NCBI RefSeq assembly: GCF_008704395.1
Contig: NZ_CP023695.1
Coordinates: 4,154,001 to 4,218,000 of the forward strand
Direction: 5' to 3'
Source of the DNA: Streptomyces alboniger
GTDB taxonomy: Bacteria; Actinomycetota; Actinomycetes; Streptomycetales; Streptomycetaceae
DNA: 64,000 nucleotides
Shown: piece by piece, positions 1-8,201 of the stretch
How the letters are laid out: every line of letters begins with the position of its first letter
Numbering within the stretch: position 1 is the stretch's first letter
Program-made: the position numbers and the translations under genes
Notes under the pieces: generated by a model
Databases searched by the model: none
What the model was told of the DNA's origin: nothing
What the model saw: only the letters and a program-made list of their open reading frames with translations

Positions 1-807
1 CGCCTCAAGGTGCGCGTCGGGGGGCACACCATCACGTACCGGGGGGCGGCGAGGGCCGAGAGTCATGCCGCCGGGGCGTACGCGATCGAGGGCGAGGGCG
101 CGGAGGTGCGCGGTTCCGGTTCGGTGAAGCTCTCGCTGACCGTGCGGCTCGTGCCGGCCGTCGCGGGGACGACGGTCGTGTTCGGCGGGACGGCCACCGC
201 GGACGGCCGGATCACGGAAAGTTCTCCACAGGCTGTGGAATCGGCTGTGCGCAGGCTCCTCGACCGCTTCGCGGAGGGGCTCGCCGAGGCGGCGCCCGCG
301 GACTCCGGCCCCGCGGAGCCGGACGCGCCCCGGCCCGCGACCCCCACCGTCGTCGAGACGGAGGTGCCGCCGCCGTCCCTCGCGGGGCGCGGCGAGGAGG
401 CCGATGACGCAGACGACGCAGCCGACGTAGATGACGTAGACGTAGATGCCGTGGACGACGTCGAAGACCTGGACGATGTCGACGACGCCGAGGACCTCGA
501 CGAGGTCGACGAGGTCGACGGTGTCGATGACGTGGACGGTATCGGCGGCATCGACGGTATCGACGACATCGACGACGACGTCAGCGACATCGACGTCCCG
601 CCCGCCGAGGCCGCGCACGCCCGCCGCACGATGATCGGCCGCAGCGCCGAGGAGGTCGACCACGCCCCGCCCCGCGGCCGGTACGCCCCCGCGCCCGCCC
701 CCGAGACCCTCGCCAACAGCGCCACGCTCCGCTGGGCCGCCCCCGCCGCCGCCCTCGCGCTCGCCTCGGCCATCGTGCTCGGCAGGGCCCTGCGCCGCCG
801 CCGGTGA
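1..807 (+). CDS. SRPBCC/CoxG-like protein with Asp-rich linker and C-terminal membrane anchor (5' end outside window)
   Basis: The reading frame is open from base 1, so the N-terminus lies upstream of the window; 268 residues are visible. The first ~90 residues resemble the second half of an SRPBCC (CoxG, CO dehydrogenase subunit G family) ligand-binding fold, with a GTAT strand and a long closing helix. A proline-rich stretch follows. Roughly visible residues 135-205 are then a low-complexity Asp/Val repeat (DVDD, DLDD, DIDD units). The last ~25 residues form a hydrophobic helix ending in RALRRRR, a tail anchor with a basic cytoplasmic end. CoxG-type proteins are often encoded near molybdenum hydroxylases, but none is visible here. 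The family call is from fold-like sequence features and is moderate; the substrate is unknown. Confidence 0.6.
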   Translation, partial: RLKVRVGGHTITYRGAARAESHAAGAYAIEGEGAEVRGSGSVKLSLTVRLVPAVAGTTVVFGGTATADGRITESSPQAVESAVRRLLDRFAEGLAEAAPADSGPAEPDAPRPATPTVVETEVPPPSLAGRGEEADDADDAADVDDVDVDAVDDVEDLDDVDDAEDLDEVDEVDGVDDVDGIGGIDGIDDIDDDVSDIDVPPAEAAHARRTMIGRSAEEVDHAPPRGRYAPAPAPETLANSATLRWAAPAAALALASAIVLGRALRRRR

Positions 808-832
808 CCGCGTACGCCGTAGGGTCGGGCCC

Positions 833-1627
833 GTGAGTACCGAAGACGTGACCCTGACCGCGGGCGACGCGGAAGTGACCGTGCAGCCGGGCAACGGCTG
901 CCGCATCGGAAGCCTGCGCATCGACGGCGTCGAGCTGCTGAGGCAGGGGGAGCGATACGGCAGCTTCCCGATGGTGCCGTGGTGCGGCCGGATCCGGGAC
1001 GGGCAGTTCCGCGACGGCGCGAGCGTCCACCAGATGCCGCTGAACTCCCCGCCGCACGCCATCCACGGCTTCGCCCGTGACGCCCGCTGGCGCACGGCAC
1101 GCACCTCGAAGGCCGAGGCGGTCTTCACGTACGACCTCACCGCCCCCTGGCCCTACCCCGGCCGCGTCACCCAGATCGTGGAACTCACCGAGGAGGCGCT
1201 GACGCTGCGCCTCGGCATCGAGACGTACGGCGACTCCTTCCCCGCGCAGGCGGGCTGGCACCCGTGGTTCAACCGGGTCCTCGACGGCGGCGGCGAGCCC
1301 GTACGCATCGACTTCGACCCCGCCTGGCAGGAGGAGCGCGGCGACGACCACCTCCCCACCGGCCGTCGCGTCGATCCGAGGAGCGGCCCCCGGGACGACT
1401 GCTTCGGCATGCCCGAGGGCGTCGACGTGACGCTGACCTGGCCCGGTCGGCTCGCGGTGAACGTCAGGAGCCGCGAGCAGTGGGTCGTCGTCTACGACGA
1501 GCAGGACGCCGCGGTCTGCGTGGAGCCGCAGACCGGCCCGCCCAACGGGCTCAACACCGCGCCGCGCCTGGTGACACCCATCGAGCCGCTGGAGACGGCG
1601 ACGACCTGGACCTGGACGCGGCTTTAA
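833..1627 (+). CDS. aldose 1-epimerase family protein
   Basis: A 264-residue mutarotase-type protein that should interconvert alpha and beta anomers of a sugar in the cytoplasm. The expected catalytic histidines are at H75/H78 (PPHAIHGF) and H143 (GWHPWFN), and the catalytic base is E231 in VEPQTGPPNG, a typical family ending. The length is slightly short for GalM, as is common in the actinobacterial branch. The GTG start at 833 lies 25 bases after the previous stop, and the gene runs 10 bases ahead of pyrE, so both may be co-transcribed. The true substrate (galactose, glucose or another hexose) cannot be read from the sequence. Confidence 0.85.
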   Translation: MSTEDVTLTAGDAEVTVQPGNGCRIGSLRIDGVELLRQGERYGSFPMVPWCGRIRDGQFRDGASVHQMPLNSPPHAIHGFARDARWRTARTSKAEAVFTYDLTAPWPYPGRVTQIVELTEEALTLRLGIETYGDSFPAQAGWHPWFNRVLDGGGEPVRIDFDPAWQEERGDDHLPTGRRVDPRSGPRDDCFGMPEGVDVTLTWPGRLAVNVRSREQWVVVYDEQDAAVCVEPQTGPPNGLNTAPRLVTPIEPLETATTWTWTRL

Positions 1628-1637
1628 GCTGACAGGC

Positions 1638-2189
1638 ATGACTGACGACGTACGTGGCGCTCTGCTCCAGCAGATCAAGGACAAGGCCGTGGTGCACGGC
1701 AAGGTGACCCTCTCCTCGGGTCTTGAGGCCGACTACTACATCGACCTGCGCCGCATCACCCTCGACGGCGAGGCCGCCCCCTTGGTCGGCCAGGTGCTGC
1801 TCGACCTCACCGCCGACCTCGACTACGACGCCGTGGGCGGCCTGACCATGGGCGCCGACCCCGTCGCCGGCGCGATGCTGCACGCGTCCGCCGCGCGCGG
1901 CAAGCGCCTGGACGCCTTCGTGGTCCGCAAGGCCGCCAAGGCGCACGGCATGCAGCGCCGCGTCGAGGGCCCGGACATCAAGGGCCGCCGCGTGCTCGTC
2001 GTCGAGGACACCTCCACCACCGGCGGCTCGCCGCTCACCGCCGTCGAGGCCGTCCGGGAGGCGGGCGCCGAGGTCGTCGGCGTCGCCACCATCGTGGACC
2101 GGGCCACCGGGGCGGGCGAGAAGATCACCGAGGGCGCGGGCGTGCCGTACCTCTTCGCGTACTCGAAGGACGACCTCGGCCTGGACTGA
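1638..2189 (+). CDS. pyrE: orotate phosphoribosyltransferase
   Basis: This 183-residue enzyme joins orotate to PRPP to make orotidine 5'-monophosphate in pyrimidine synthesis. The PRPP-binding signature VLVVEDTSTTGGS is at residues 119-131, and the flexible-loop lysines (VRKAAKAHG) are at about 96-104. Length and domain layout match bacterial PyrE. It starts 10 bases after the epimerase stop, and a strong hairpin follows its stop codon. Other pyr genes are not in this window, so it is an isolated pyr gene. Confidence 0.95.
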   Translation: MTDDVRGALLQQIKDKAVVHGKVTLSSGLEADYYIDLRRITLDGEAAPLVGQVLLDLTADLDYDAVGGLTMGADPVAGAMLHASAARGKRLDAFVVRKAAKAHGMQRRVEGPDIKGRRVLVVEDTSTTGGSPLTAVEAVREAGAEVVGVATIVDRATGAGEKITEGAGVPYLFAYSKDDLGLD

Positions 2190-2225
2190 CGGCAGCGCCC
2201 GGACCGGCGGCCGAGTCTGGAAAGA

Positions 2226-2251
2226 TGGGGGCGACGATGTCGTCGCCCCCA
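2226..2251 (+). terminator. stem-loop between pyrE and fba
   Basis: A perfect 12-bp inverted repeat (arms 2226-2237 and 2240-2251, two-base centre) lies 36 bases after pyrE. It has no T tract, which is usual for Streptomyces terminators. It probably ends pyrE transcription before the fba promoter, although a leader structure for fba is possible. Confidence 0.6.
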
Positions 2252-2304
2252 GGTCAGGGTCAAGCAGCACAGCACCCAACCCGCACATCACAAGGAGCGG
2301 ACAC

Positions 2305-3333
2305 ATGCCCATCGCAACTCCCGAGGTCTACAACGAGATGCTCGACCGGGCGAAGGCAGGCAAGTTCGCCTACCCGGCCATCAACGTGACCTCCTCGCAG
2401 ACCCTGCACGCCGCACTGCGCGGGTTCGCGGAGGCCGAGAGCGACGGCATCATCCAGATCTCCACCGGTGGCGCGGAGTTCCTGGGCGGCCAGTACAGCA
2501 AGGACATGGTGACCGGCGCGGTCGCGCTCGCCGAGTTCGCGCACATCGTCGCCGCGAAGTACGACATCACGGTCGCGCTGCACACCGACCACTGCCCGAA
2601 GGACAAGCTGGACGGCTACGTCCGTCCGCTGCTCGACGTCTCCGCCGAGCGCGTCAAGGCCGGGCGGAACCCGCTGTTCCAGTCGCACATGTGGGACGGC
2701 TCCGCCGAGACCCTCGCCGACAACCTGGCCATCGGCCAGGAGCTGCTCGCGAAGGCCGCCGCCGCGAAGATCATCCTTGAGGTCGAGATCACCCCGACCG
2801 GCGGTGAGGAGGACGGCGTCAGCCACGAGATCAACGACGAGCTGTACACGACCGTCGACGACGCCCTGCGCACCGCGGAGGCCCTGGGCCTCGGCGAGAA
2901 GGGCCGCTACCTCCTGGCCGCGTCGTTCGGCAATGTCCACGGCGTCTACAAGCCCGGCAACGTCGTCCTGCGCCCCGAACTCCTGAAGGACCTCCAGGAG
3001 GGCGTCGGCGCCAAGTACGGCAAGGCCGGATCGCAGCCGTTCGACTTCGTCTTCCACGGCGGCTCCGGTTCGACCGCCGAGGAGATCGCCACCGCGCTGG
3101 AGAACGGCGTCGTGAAGATGAACCTCGACACCGACACCCAGTACGCCTTCACGCGGCCCGTCGCGGACCACATGTTCAAGAACTACGACGGCGTCCTGAA
3201 GGTCGACGGCGAGGTCGGTTCGAAGAAGACCTACGACCCGCGCACCTGGGGCAAGCTCGCCGAGGCGGGCATGGCCAAGCGCGTCACCGAGGCGTGCGCG
3301 AACCTGCGCTCCACGGGCACGCGCCTGAAGTAG
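2305..3333 (+). CDS. fbaA: class II fructose-bisphosphate aldolase
   Basis: A 342-residue zinc-dependent aldolase that cleaves fructose 1,6-bisphosphate to glyceraldehyde 3-phosphate and dihydroxyacetone phosphate (glycolysis and gluconeogenesis). HTDHCPK at residues 93-99 supplies the catalytic aspartate (D95) and a zinc ligand (H96). Further zinc-site histidines are in FGNVHGVYKP and FVFHGGSGS, and the C-terminal NLDTDTQYAFTRPV segment is typical of class II-A enzymes. An AAGGAG ribosome site precedes the ATG, and a very strong terminator follows. It is expected to be highly expressed. Confidence 0.96.
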   Translation: MPIATPEVYNEMLDRAKAGKFAYPAINVTSSQTLHAALRGFAEAESDGIIQISTGGAEFLGGQYSKDMVTGAVALAEFAHIVAAKYDITVALHTDHCPKDKLDGYVRPLLDVSAERVKAGRNPLFQSHMWDGSAETLADNLAIGQELLAKAAAAKIILEVEITPTGGEEDGVSHEINDELYTTVDDALRTAEALGLGEKGRYLLAASFGNVHGVYKPGNVVLRPELLKDLQEGVGAKYGKAGSQPFDFVFHGGSGSTAEEIATALENGVVKMNLDTDTQYAFTRPVADHMFKNYDGVLKVDGEVGSKKTYDPRTWGKLAEAGMAKRVTEACANLRSTGTRLK

Positions 3334-3344
3334 CACCCCGTTCC

Positions 3345-3390
3345 GCACGGTGAAGGCCCCGGGTCACCCGACCCGGGGCCTTCACCGTGC
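3345..3390 (+). terminator. strong rho-independent-type terminator after fba
   Basis: A perfect 20-bp stem (3345-3364 with 3371-3390) and a 6-base loop sit 12 bases after the aldolase stop. This is among the longest perfect hairpins in the window and fits a highly expressed upstream gene. Confidence 0.85.
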
Positions 3391-3412
3391 CGCGATGCAG
3401 CAGACTGGGCCC

Positions 3413-3826
3413 ATGGCCATTCACAAGGATCTGCTCGGGGGACCGCCCCCGACCCACCTGCCCGACGACCCGGAGCCGCGCGAGCTGCTGGCGAACGGCA
3501 CGGCGCCCGCCGACGTCGCCGCCAAGTACCCCACGTCCTCCCTCGCCTGGGCGCAGCTCGCCGACGAGGCGTACGAGCGCGGCAGCGTCGTCGAGTCGTA
3601 CGCGTACGCCCGTACCGGCTACCACCGCGGCCTGGACGCCCTGCGCCGCAGCGGCTGGAAGGGCCACGGCCCGGTGCCGTGGGAGCACGAGCCCAACCGC
3701 GGCTTCCTGCGGGCGCTGCACGCGCTGGCGCGGGCGGCGCAGGCGATCGGTGAGCAGGAGGAGTACGAGCGCTGCGCGGGCTTCCTGCGGGACTCCTCGG
3801 AGACCGCGGCGAAGACGCTGGGCTGA
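3413..3826 (+). CDS. DUF3151 domain-containing protein
   Basis: A 137-residue soluble actinobacterial protein of unknown function. It begins at ATG 3413 (MAIHKDLLGG); an in-frame upstream start would fall inside the fba terminator and was rejected. Conserved features include the LPDDPEPRELL opening, ASLAWAQLADEAY-like helices, and GYHRGLDALRRSGWKGHGPVPWEHEPNRGFLRAL, read as adjacent short blocks typical of this family. The helix-turn-helix pattern resembles a tetratricopeptide-like fold. It often lies beside the aldolase gene in actinobacteria. Confidence 0.8.
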   Translation: MAIHKDLLGGPPPTHLPDDPEPRELLANGTAPADVAAKYPTSSLAWAQLADEAYERGSVVESYAYARTGYHRGLDALRRSGWKGHGPVPWEHEPNRGFLRALHALARAAQAIGEQEEYERCAGFLRDSSETAAKTLG

Positions 3827-3893
3827 CCTGGGGCGGGCCTACGTCGCTTGCGGCGCGGGCCCGCACTGCCGTGCCGTCGATCGCCCTTCGGGC

Positions 3894-3916
3894 TCGTCCT
3901 CAATCGCCGGACGGGC
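3894..3916 (+). repeat. dispersed Streptomyces intergenic repeat, copy A
   Basis: A 23-base block centred on CCTCAATCGCCGGACGGG matches, with one mismatch, an inverted copy at 35853-35875. It lies between the convergent DUF3151 and oxidoreductase genes. From memory, near-identical blocks recur between genes in many Streptomyces genomes. Confidence 0.6.
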
Positions 3917-3926
3917 TCTTCCCCCG

Positions 3927-5108
3927 CTACCGCAGCTCGCGCAGCGAGCGCGCGTCGTAGGGCGCCGCCTCGGCCAGGCGGCCGGTAAGCGCCTTGTTCG
4001 CCCACACGGGGTCCGCGATGAGCGCGCGGCCCACCGCGATCACGTCGAACTCGTCCCGCTCCATGCGGTCGAGAAGCAGGTCGATGCCCGTGGCCGCCGT
4101 CTCCTTGGCCCAGCCCTGCGGACCCACGAACTCCTTGTCGAGGCCGACCGAGCCGACCGACAGCGTGGCCTTTCCGGTGAGCTTCTTGACCCAGCCCGCG
4201 AGGTTCAGGTCGTCGCCCTCGAACTCGGGGAGCCAGTAGCGCCGCGTGGAGGCGTGGAAGGCGTCGACGCCCGCGTCGGCCAGCGGCGCCAGCAGGGACT
4301 CCAGCTCGGCCGGACCGGACGCCGGCTTCGCGTCGAACGCGTTCGCCTTCCACTGCGAGAAGCGGAAGATCACCGGGAACGTCGGCGAGACCGCCGCCCG
4401 CACCGCCTCGACGATCTCGCGCGCGAACCGGGTGCGCGAGGCGAGGTCGCCGCCGTAGCCGTCGGTGCGGCGGTTGGTGGTGCCCCAGAGGAACTGGTCG
4501 ATCAAGTAGCCGTGCGCGCCGTGCAGTTCGATGCCGTCGAAGCCGATCCGCTCGGCGGCGGCCGCGCTGTCGGCGAACGCGGCGATGACCGCGTCGATGT
4601 CGGCACCGGTCATCGCGTGCCCCTTGGCCTCGCCGTCCAGACCGAGGCCGGAGGGGCCGACCGGGGGCGCCGAGGGGATCGGGCCCTGGCCCTCGTCGCG
4701 GGTCGCGCCCACGTGCCAGAGCTGCGGGACGATCTTGCCGCCCGCCGCGTGCACGGCCTCGGCGACCTTCTGCCAGCCCGCGAGCGCCGCGTCACCGTGG
4801 AAGTGCGGGACGCGGTGGCTGCTGCCGGCCGAGGGGTGGTCGACGTAGGTGCCCTCGGTGACGATCAGGCCGACGCCGCCCGCCGCGCGGCGGGCGTAGT
4901 ACGCGGCGACGTCCGCGCCCGGCACGCCCTCGGGCGAGAACTCACGGGTCATGGGGGCCATGGCGATGCGGTTGGGCAGGGTGAGGCCGTTGATGTCGAA
5001 GGGGCGGCCGAGAACCCGTGCGGCGCGTGAGGCGCCCGTCCCCGTCGTCCCGGTGGCCTCCGGCGTCGCTTCCGGCGCGGCTTCCGGCATCGCTTCCGTG
5101 GCTTCCAT
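3927..5108 (-). CDS. NADH:flavin oxidoreductase (old yellow enzyme family)
   Basis: A 393-residue FMN-dependent ene-reductase of TIM-barrel type. N-terminal NRIAMAPMTREF, the active-site block HGAHGYLIDQFLWGTTNRR and the FMN-phosphate loop near VGSVGLDKEF/VGRALIADP are diagnostic. The ATG at 5106-5108 follows a GGAGGG ribosome site. It gives a ~30-residue Ala/Glu/Thr-rich N-terminal tail absent from classic members, so a later start is possible. It probably reduces activated C=C bonds of enones using NADPH or NADH; the physiological substrate is unknown. It is divergent from the CGNR regulator gene, 112 bases away. Confidence 0.88.
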   Translation of the reverse strand: MEATEAMPEAAPEATPEATGTTGTGASRAARVLGRPFDINGLTLPNRIAMAPMTREFSPEGVPGADVAAYYARRAAGGVGLIVTEGTYVDHPSAGSSHRVPHFHGDAALAGWQKVAEAVHAAGGKIVPQLWHVGATRDEGQGPIPSAPPVGPSGLGLDGEAKGHAMTGADIDAVIAAFADSAAAAERIGFDGIELHGAHGYLIDQFLWGTTNRRTDGYGGDLASRTRFAREIVEAVRAAVSPTFPVIFRFSQWKANAFDAKPASGPAELESLLAPLADAGVDAFHASTRRYWLPEFEGDDLNLAGWVKKLTGKATLSVGSVGLDKEFVGPQGWAKETAATGIDLLLDRMERDEFDVIAVGRALIADPVWANKALTGRLAEAAPYDARSLRELR

Positions 5109-5220
5109 GCGGCCCTCCTGGGCTCTCGGTACGAATGGCGTCCTACGTTGCTGACAGCACTGTAGGCGGTTTGCTGGTGTCCCCCTTCGGGCGGGTGCCT
5201 CGCCGGGTACCTTGAGGGGC

Positions 5221-5820
5221 ATGAACTGGCCAGCGACCGAGCGCCACTGCCTGAGTCCCGCGCCCGGCGGCCTCGCCCTCGTCCAGGAACTCCTGAACAC
5301 CGCGCCCGCCGGCCGCCCCGGACCCGCCGACCTGCCCGACCTGCTGGGGGACGGCGCGCTCGGCGCCGCCCAGGAGTGGGCCGACCTCGCCGTGCGCGGC
5401 TGGGCCGGGGAGACGGGGCGGCCCGACGTGCACCTCGTACTGACCGAGGAGGACCTGCCGAAGCTGCGCTGTCTGCGCGACCAGGTGCGGCGGGCGCTCG
5501 CCGCGGGGGGCGGCGGGGGCGGGGACGCGGTGCGCTTCACCTCCGCGCCCGTCGTCGTCGGGCTCGCGGGGGACGGCACGCTGACCGTGGAGCCGGAGGG
5601 CGCGGGCGCCCGCTGGCTGGCCTCCGCGGCCCTCGCCGAGGGTCTGCTCGCCCAGGCGTCCGGCGTCTGGCGCCGCCTGAAGATCTGCCGCAACCCGTCC
5701 TGTGCCGCCGCGTTCTACGACCGTTCCCGCAACAACAGCGGCGTCTGGCACTCGGTGCGTGGCTGCGGGAACGCCGCCCACCTGCGCGCCTGCCGCGAGC
5801 GGCGCCGCGTGCGGGCCTGA
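5221..5820 (+). CDS. ABATE/CGNR zinc-finger domain protein, putative regulator
   Basis: A 199-residue protein with an N-terminal stress-response ABATE-like domain and a C-terminal CGNR zinc finger. The finger is visible as CRNPSCAAAFYDRSRNNS followed by RGCGNAAHLRAC, giving the four zinc-binding cysteines and a conserved basic patch likely to touch DNA. The ATG at 5221 follows a GAGGGG ribosome site; an in-frame TTG nine bases earlier was rejected. Members are presumed transcription regulators. Being divergent from the ene-reductase gene, it is a reasonable candidate to control it. Confidence 0.82.
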   Translation: MNWPATERHCLSPAPGGLALVQELLNTAPAGRPGPADLPDLLGDGALGAAQEWADLAVRGWAGETGRPDVHLVLTEEDLPKLRCLRDQVRRALAAGGGGGGDAVRFTSAPVVVGLAGDGTLTVEPEGAGARWLASAALAEGLLAQASGVWRRLKICRNPSCAAAFYDRSRNNSGVWHSVRGCGNAAHLRACRERRRVRA

Positions 5821-5859
5821 GGGCGGCGCGTACAGGCAGAAGGGCGCTGACAACAGCGT

Positions 5860-5876
5860 AAAGCTTTAGCAGCTTT
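5860..5876. promoter_or_regulatory. inverted repeat in kynA upstream region
   Basis: AAAGCT and AGCTTT arms separated by five bases lie about 125 bases before kynA, in the only AT-rich patch of this 180-base gap. It could be an operator for the tryptophan-catabolism genes. This is position-based inference only. Confidence 0.3.
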
Positions 5877-6000
5877 CACCGAACGGGTGTGCCTTGCCGT
5901 TTCGGGGAAAGTTGCAGAAGATTCCGGTGGGGACCGGGGCCCCCGTGCCGGTACCGGCAGGGGCGGACCGCTACCCGGAGTACGTATCGAGGAGACAGCG

Positions 6001-6852
6001 ATGTCCCCAGAGGCGCATGAGACGCCCACCGAGGCGCACGCGGCCGAGAGCCCGAACCTCGACTTCGCGGGCACCACCCCGTACGAGGACTACGTCCAGG
6101 CGGACGTCCTCACCCACCTCCAGCATCTGCGCTCGGACGATCCCGGCGAGATGGTCTTCCTGGTCACCACCCAGGTCATGGAGCTTTGGTTCACGGTGAT
6201 CGTCCACGAGTGGGAGACCGCGGCGCAGGCCCTGCGCCGCGAGGAGATCCCCGTCGCGGTGGCCGCGCTCAAGCGCAGCATCCGCGAGCTGGAGGCCCTG
6301 AACCACTCCTGGAAGCCGCTCGCCGGACTGACCCCCGCGCAGTTCAACTCCTACCGGGGCGCGCTCGGCGAGGGCTCCGGATTCCAGTCCGCGATGTACC
6401 GCCGCATGGAGTTCCTGCTCGGCGACAAGTCGGCGTCGATGCTGGTCCCGCACCGGGGCGCGCCGCGCGTCCACGCGGAGCTGGAGAAGGCCCTGCACGA
6501 GCCGAGCCTGTACGACGAGGTGCTCAGGCTCCTCGCCCGGCGCGGCCACGCGATCCCGGCCGCCGTCCTGGAGCGCGACCTCTCGAAGCGGTACGAGCCC
6601 TCACCCGAGGTGGAGGCCGTCTGGACGAAGCTCTACGCGGGCGACGAGAGTGACGAACTGGCCCGCCTCGGCGAGACGTTGACGGACGTCGCCGAGCTGG
6701 TCTGGCGCTGGCGCAACGACCACCTGGTCGCCACGCGTCGCGCGATGGGCTCCAAGACGGGCACGGGCGGCTCGGCCGGGGTGGCCTGGCTGGAGAAGCG
6801 CGCGACGAAGAACGTCTTCCCCGAGCTGTGGACGGCGAGGAGTCATGTCTGA
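6001..6852 (+). CDS. kynA: tryptophan 2,3-dioxygenase
   Basis: A 283-residue heme enzyme that opens the indole ring of L-tryptophan to N-formylkynurenine, the first step of the kynurenine pathway. The N-terminal PYEDYVQADVLTHLQ segment, the MELWFTVIVHEWE helix and the C-terminal RNDH...GSKTGTGGSAGVAWL block are diagnostic. H241 is the expected heme-iron ligand. The ATG at 6001 follows a GGAGACAGCG ribosome site and gives the usual family length. It overlaps kynU by 8 bases, so the two are translationally coupled. Confidence 0.95.
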   Translation: MSPEAHETPTEAHAAESPNLDFAGTTPYEDYVQADVLTHLQHLRSDDPGEMVFLVTTQVMELWFTVIVHEWETAAQALRREEIPVAVAALKRSIRELEALNHSWKPLAGLTPAQFNSYRGALGEGSGFQSAMYRRMEFLLGDKSASMLVPHRGAPRVHAELEKALHEPSLYDEVLRLLARRGHAIPAAVLERDLSKRYEPSPEVEAVWTKLYAGDESDELARLGETLTDVAELVWRWRNDHLVATRRAMGSKTGTGGSAGVAWLEKRATKNVFPELWTARSHV

Positions 6853-8089
6853 CCTGCGGCAGGAGGCGAACTCCCTGGACCGGGAGGACGAACTGCGCGC
6901 CAAGCGCAAGGAGTTCGTCCTCGACGACACCGTCTATCTGGACGGCAACTCCCTGGGTGCCCTGCCCGCGAACGTGCCGGGCCGCGTCGCGGACGTCATC
7001 GCCCGCCAGTGGGGCGAGCTGCGCATCCGCTCCTGGGACGAGAGCGGCTGGTGGACCGCGCCCGAGCGCATCGGCGACCGCGTCGCCCCGCTGATCGGCG
7101 CCGCCCCGGGCCAGGTCGTCGTCGGCGACTCGACGAGCGTGAACGTCTTCAAGGCGCTGGTGGGGGCGGTGCGGCTGGCACGGGGCGAGGTCTCCGGCGC
7201 CGCTTCCGGCGAGGTTGTGGGCGGCGGCGGTCACCCGGATGAGGGGCGCGACGAGATCATCGTTGACGCCACGACCTTCCCCACGGACGGGTACATCGCG
7301 CGGTCGGCGGCCCGCCTCACCGGCTGCCGCATCACCCCGCTCGCCCCGGCCGAGGTGCCCGCAGCGCTCAGCCCCCGCACGGCCGCCGTGCTGCTCAACC
7401 ACGCCGACTACCGCACGGGCCGCCTGCACGACCTGCCGGGCCTGACGGCGGCCGTCCACGCGGTGGGCGCCCTCGCCGTCTGGGACCTGTGCCACACGGC
7501 GGGCGCCCTGCCCGTCGGCGTGGACGCGCACGGCGTGGACCTCGCGGTGGGCTGCACGTACAAGTACCTGAACGGCGGCCCGGGTTCGCCCGCGTACCTC
7601 TATGTGCGCGAGGAGCACCAGGCCCGCTTCGACTCGCCGCTGCCCGGCTGGACCTCGCACGCCGAACCCTTCGGGATGCACCCCGAATTCGAGGCGGCGC
7701 GAGGGGCGACGCGGGGCCGTGTCGGCACGCCCGACATCCTGTCGATGCTCGCCCTTGAGGCGGCCCTCGACGTCTGGGACGGGGTCTCCGTCGACGCGGT
7801 GCGGGCCAAGTCGCTCGCCCTGACCGACTTCTTCCTGCGGTGCGTCGAGGCGTACGTACCCGAGGGGCGGGTCGAGTCGCTCACCCCGGGGGCGCACGCC
7901 GAGCGCGGCAGCCAGGTCGCGCTGCGCTGCGAGGGCGCCGGGGACGTCATGAAGAGCCTGATCGAGCGGGGCGTGGTCGGCGACTTCCGCCCGCCGGACG
8001 TGCTGCGCTTCGGATTCACCCCGCTGTACGTCTCCTTCGCCGACGCCGAACGGGCGGCCCGCGTCCTCGCGGAGACCCTGGACGCGTGA
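6845..8089 (+). CDS. kynU: kynureninase
   Basis: A 414-residue PLP enzyme of fold type I that splits kynurenine into anthranilate and alanine. YLDGNSLGALP at the N-terminus, the PLP-phosphate and ring-binding region around VWDLCHTAG (D214), and the Schiff-base lysine K240 in GCTYKYLNGGPGSP are typical. A Gly/Ala-rich insertion near residues 114-135 lies between STSVNVFKAL and the next strand and looks like a variable loop. Coupling to kynA supports flux from tryptophan to anthranilate. Confidence 0.94.
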   Translation: MSDLRQEANSLDREDELRAKRKEFVLDDTVYLDGNSLGALPANVPGRVADVIARQWGELRIRSWDESGWWTAPERIGDRVAPLIGAAPGQVVVGDSTSVNVFKALVGAVRLARGEVSGAASGEVVGGGGHPDEGRDEIIVDATTFPTDGYIARSAARLTGCRITPLAPAEVPAALSPRTAAVLLNHADYRTGRLHDLPGLTAAVHAVGALAVWDLCHTAGALPVGVDAHGVDLAVGCTYKYLNGGPGSPAYLYVREEHQARFDSPLPGWTSHAEPFGMHPEFEAARGATRGRVGTPDILSMLALEAALDVWDGVSVDAVRAKSLALTDFFLRCVEAYVPEGRVESLTPGAHAERGSQVALRCEGAGDVMKSLIERGVVGDFRPPDVLRFGFTPLYVSFADAERAARVLAETLDA

Positions 8090-8131
8090 TGCCCGCGCTG
8101 ACGCGAGACTGATAGCGTCCGGCGGATCTTG

Positions 8132-8164
8132 GTCCCGTCCCTCCGCACTCCGGAGGGACGGGAC
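8132..8164 (+). terminator. hairpin between kynU and the hydrolase gene
   Basis: A perfect 14-bp stem (8132-8145 with 8151-8164) and 5-base loop sit between kynU and the downstream hydrolase in the same direction. It may end or attenuate transcription, which would lower expression of the third gene. Confidence 0.7.
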
Positions 8165-8201
8165 GGACCTGCCAGCCGCACTGCCGTTGAGAGGTTGCCG
8201 C

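Noticed and set aside
63..1702. Long minus-strand open frames across the first genes
   Set aside because: They are high-GC antisense shadows with Arg/Ser-rich nonsense and no family features, while the plus frames hold recognised proteins.
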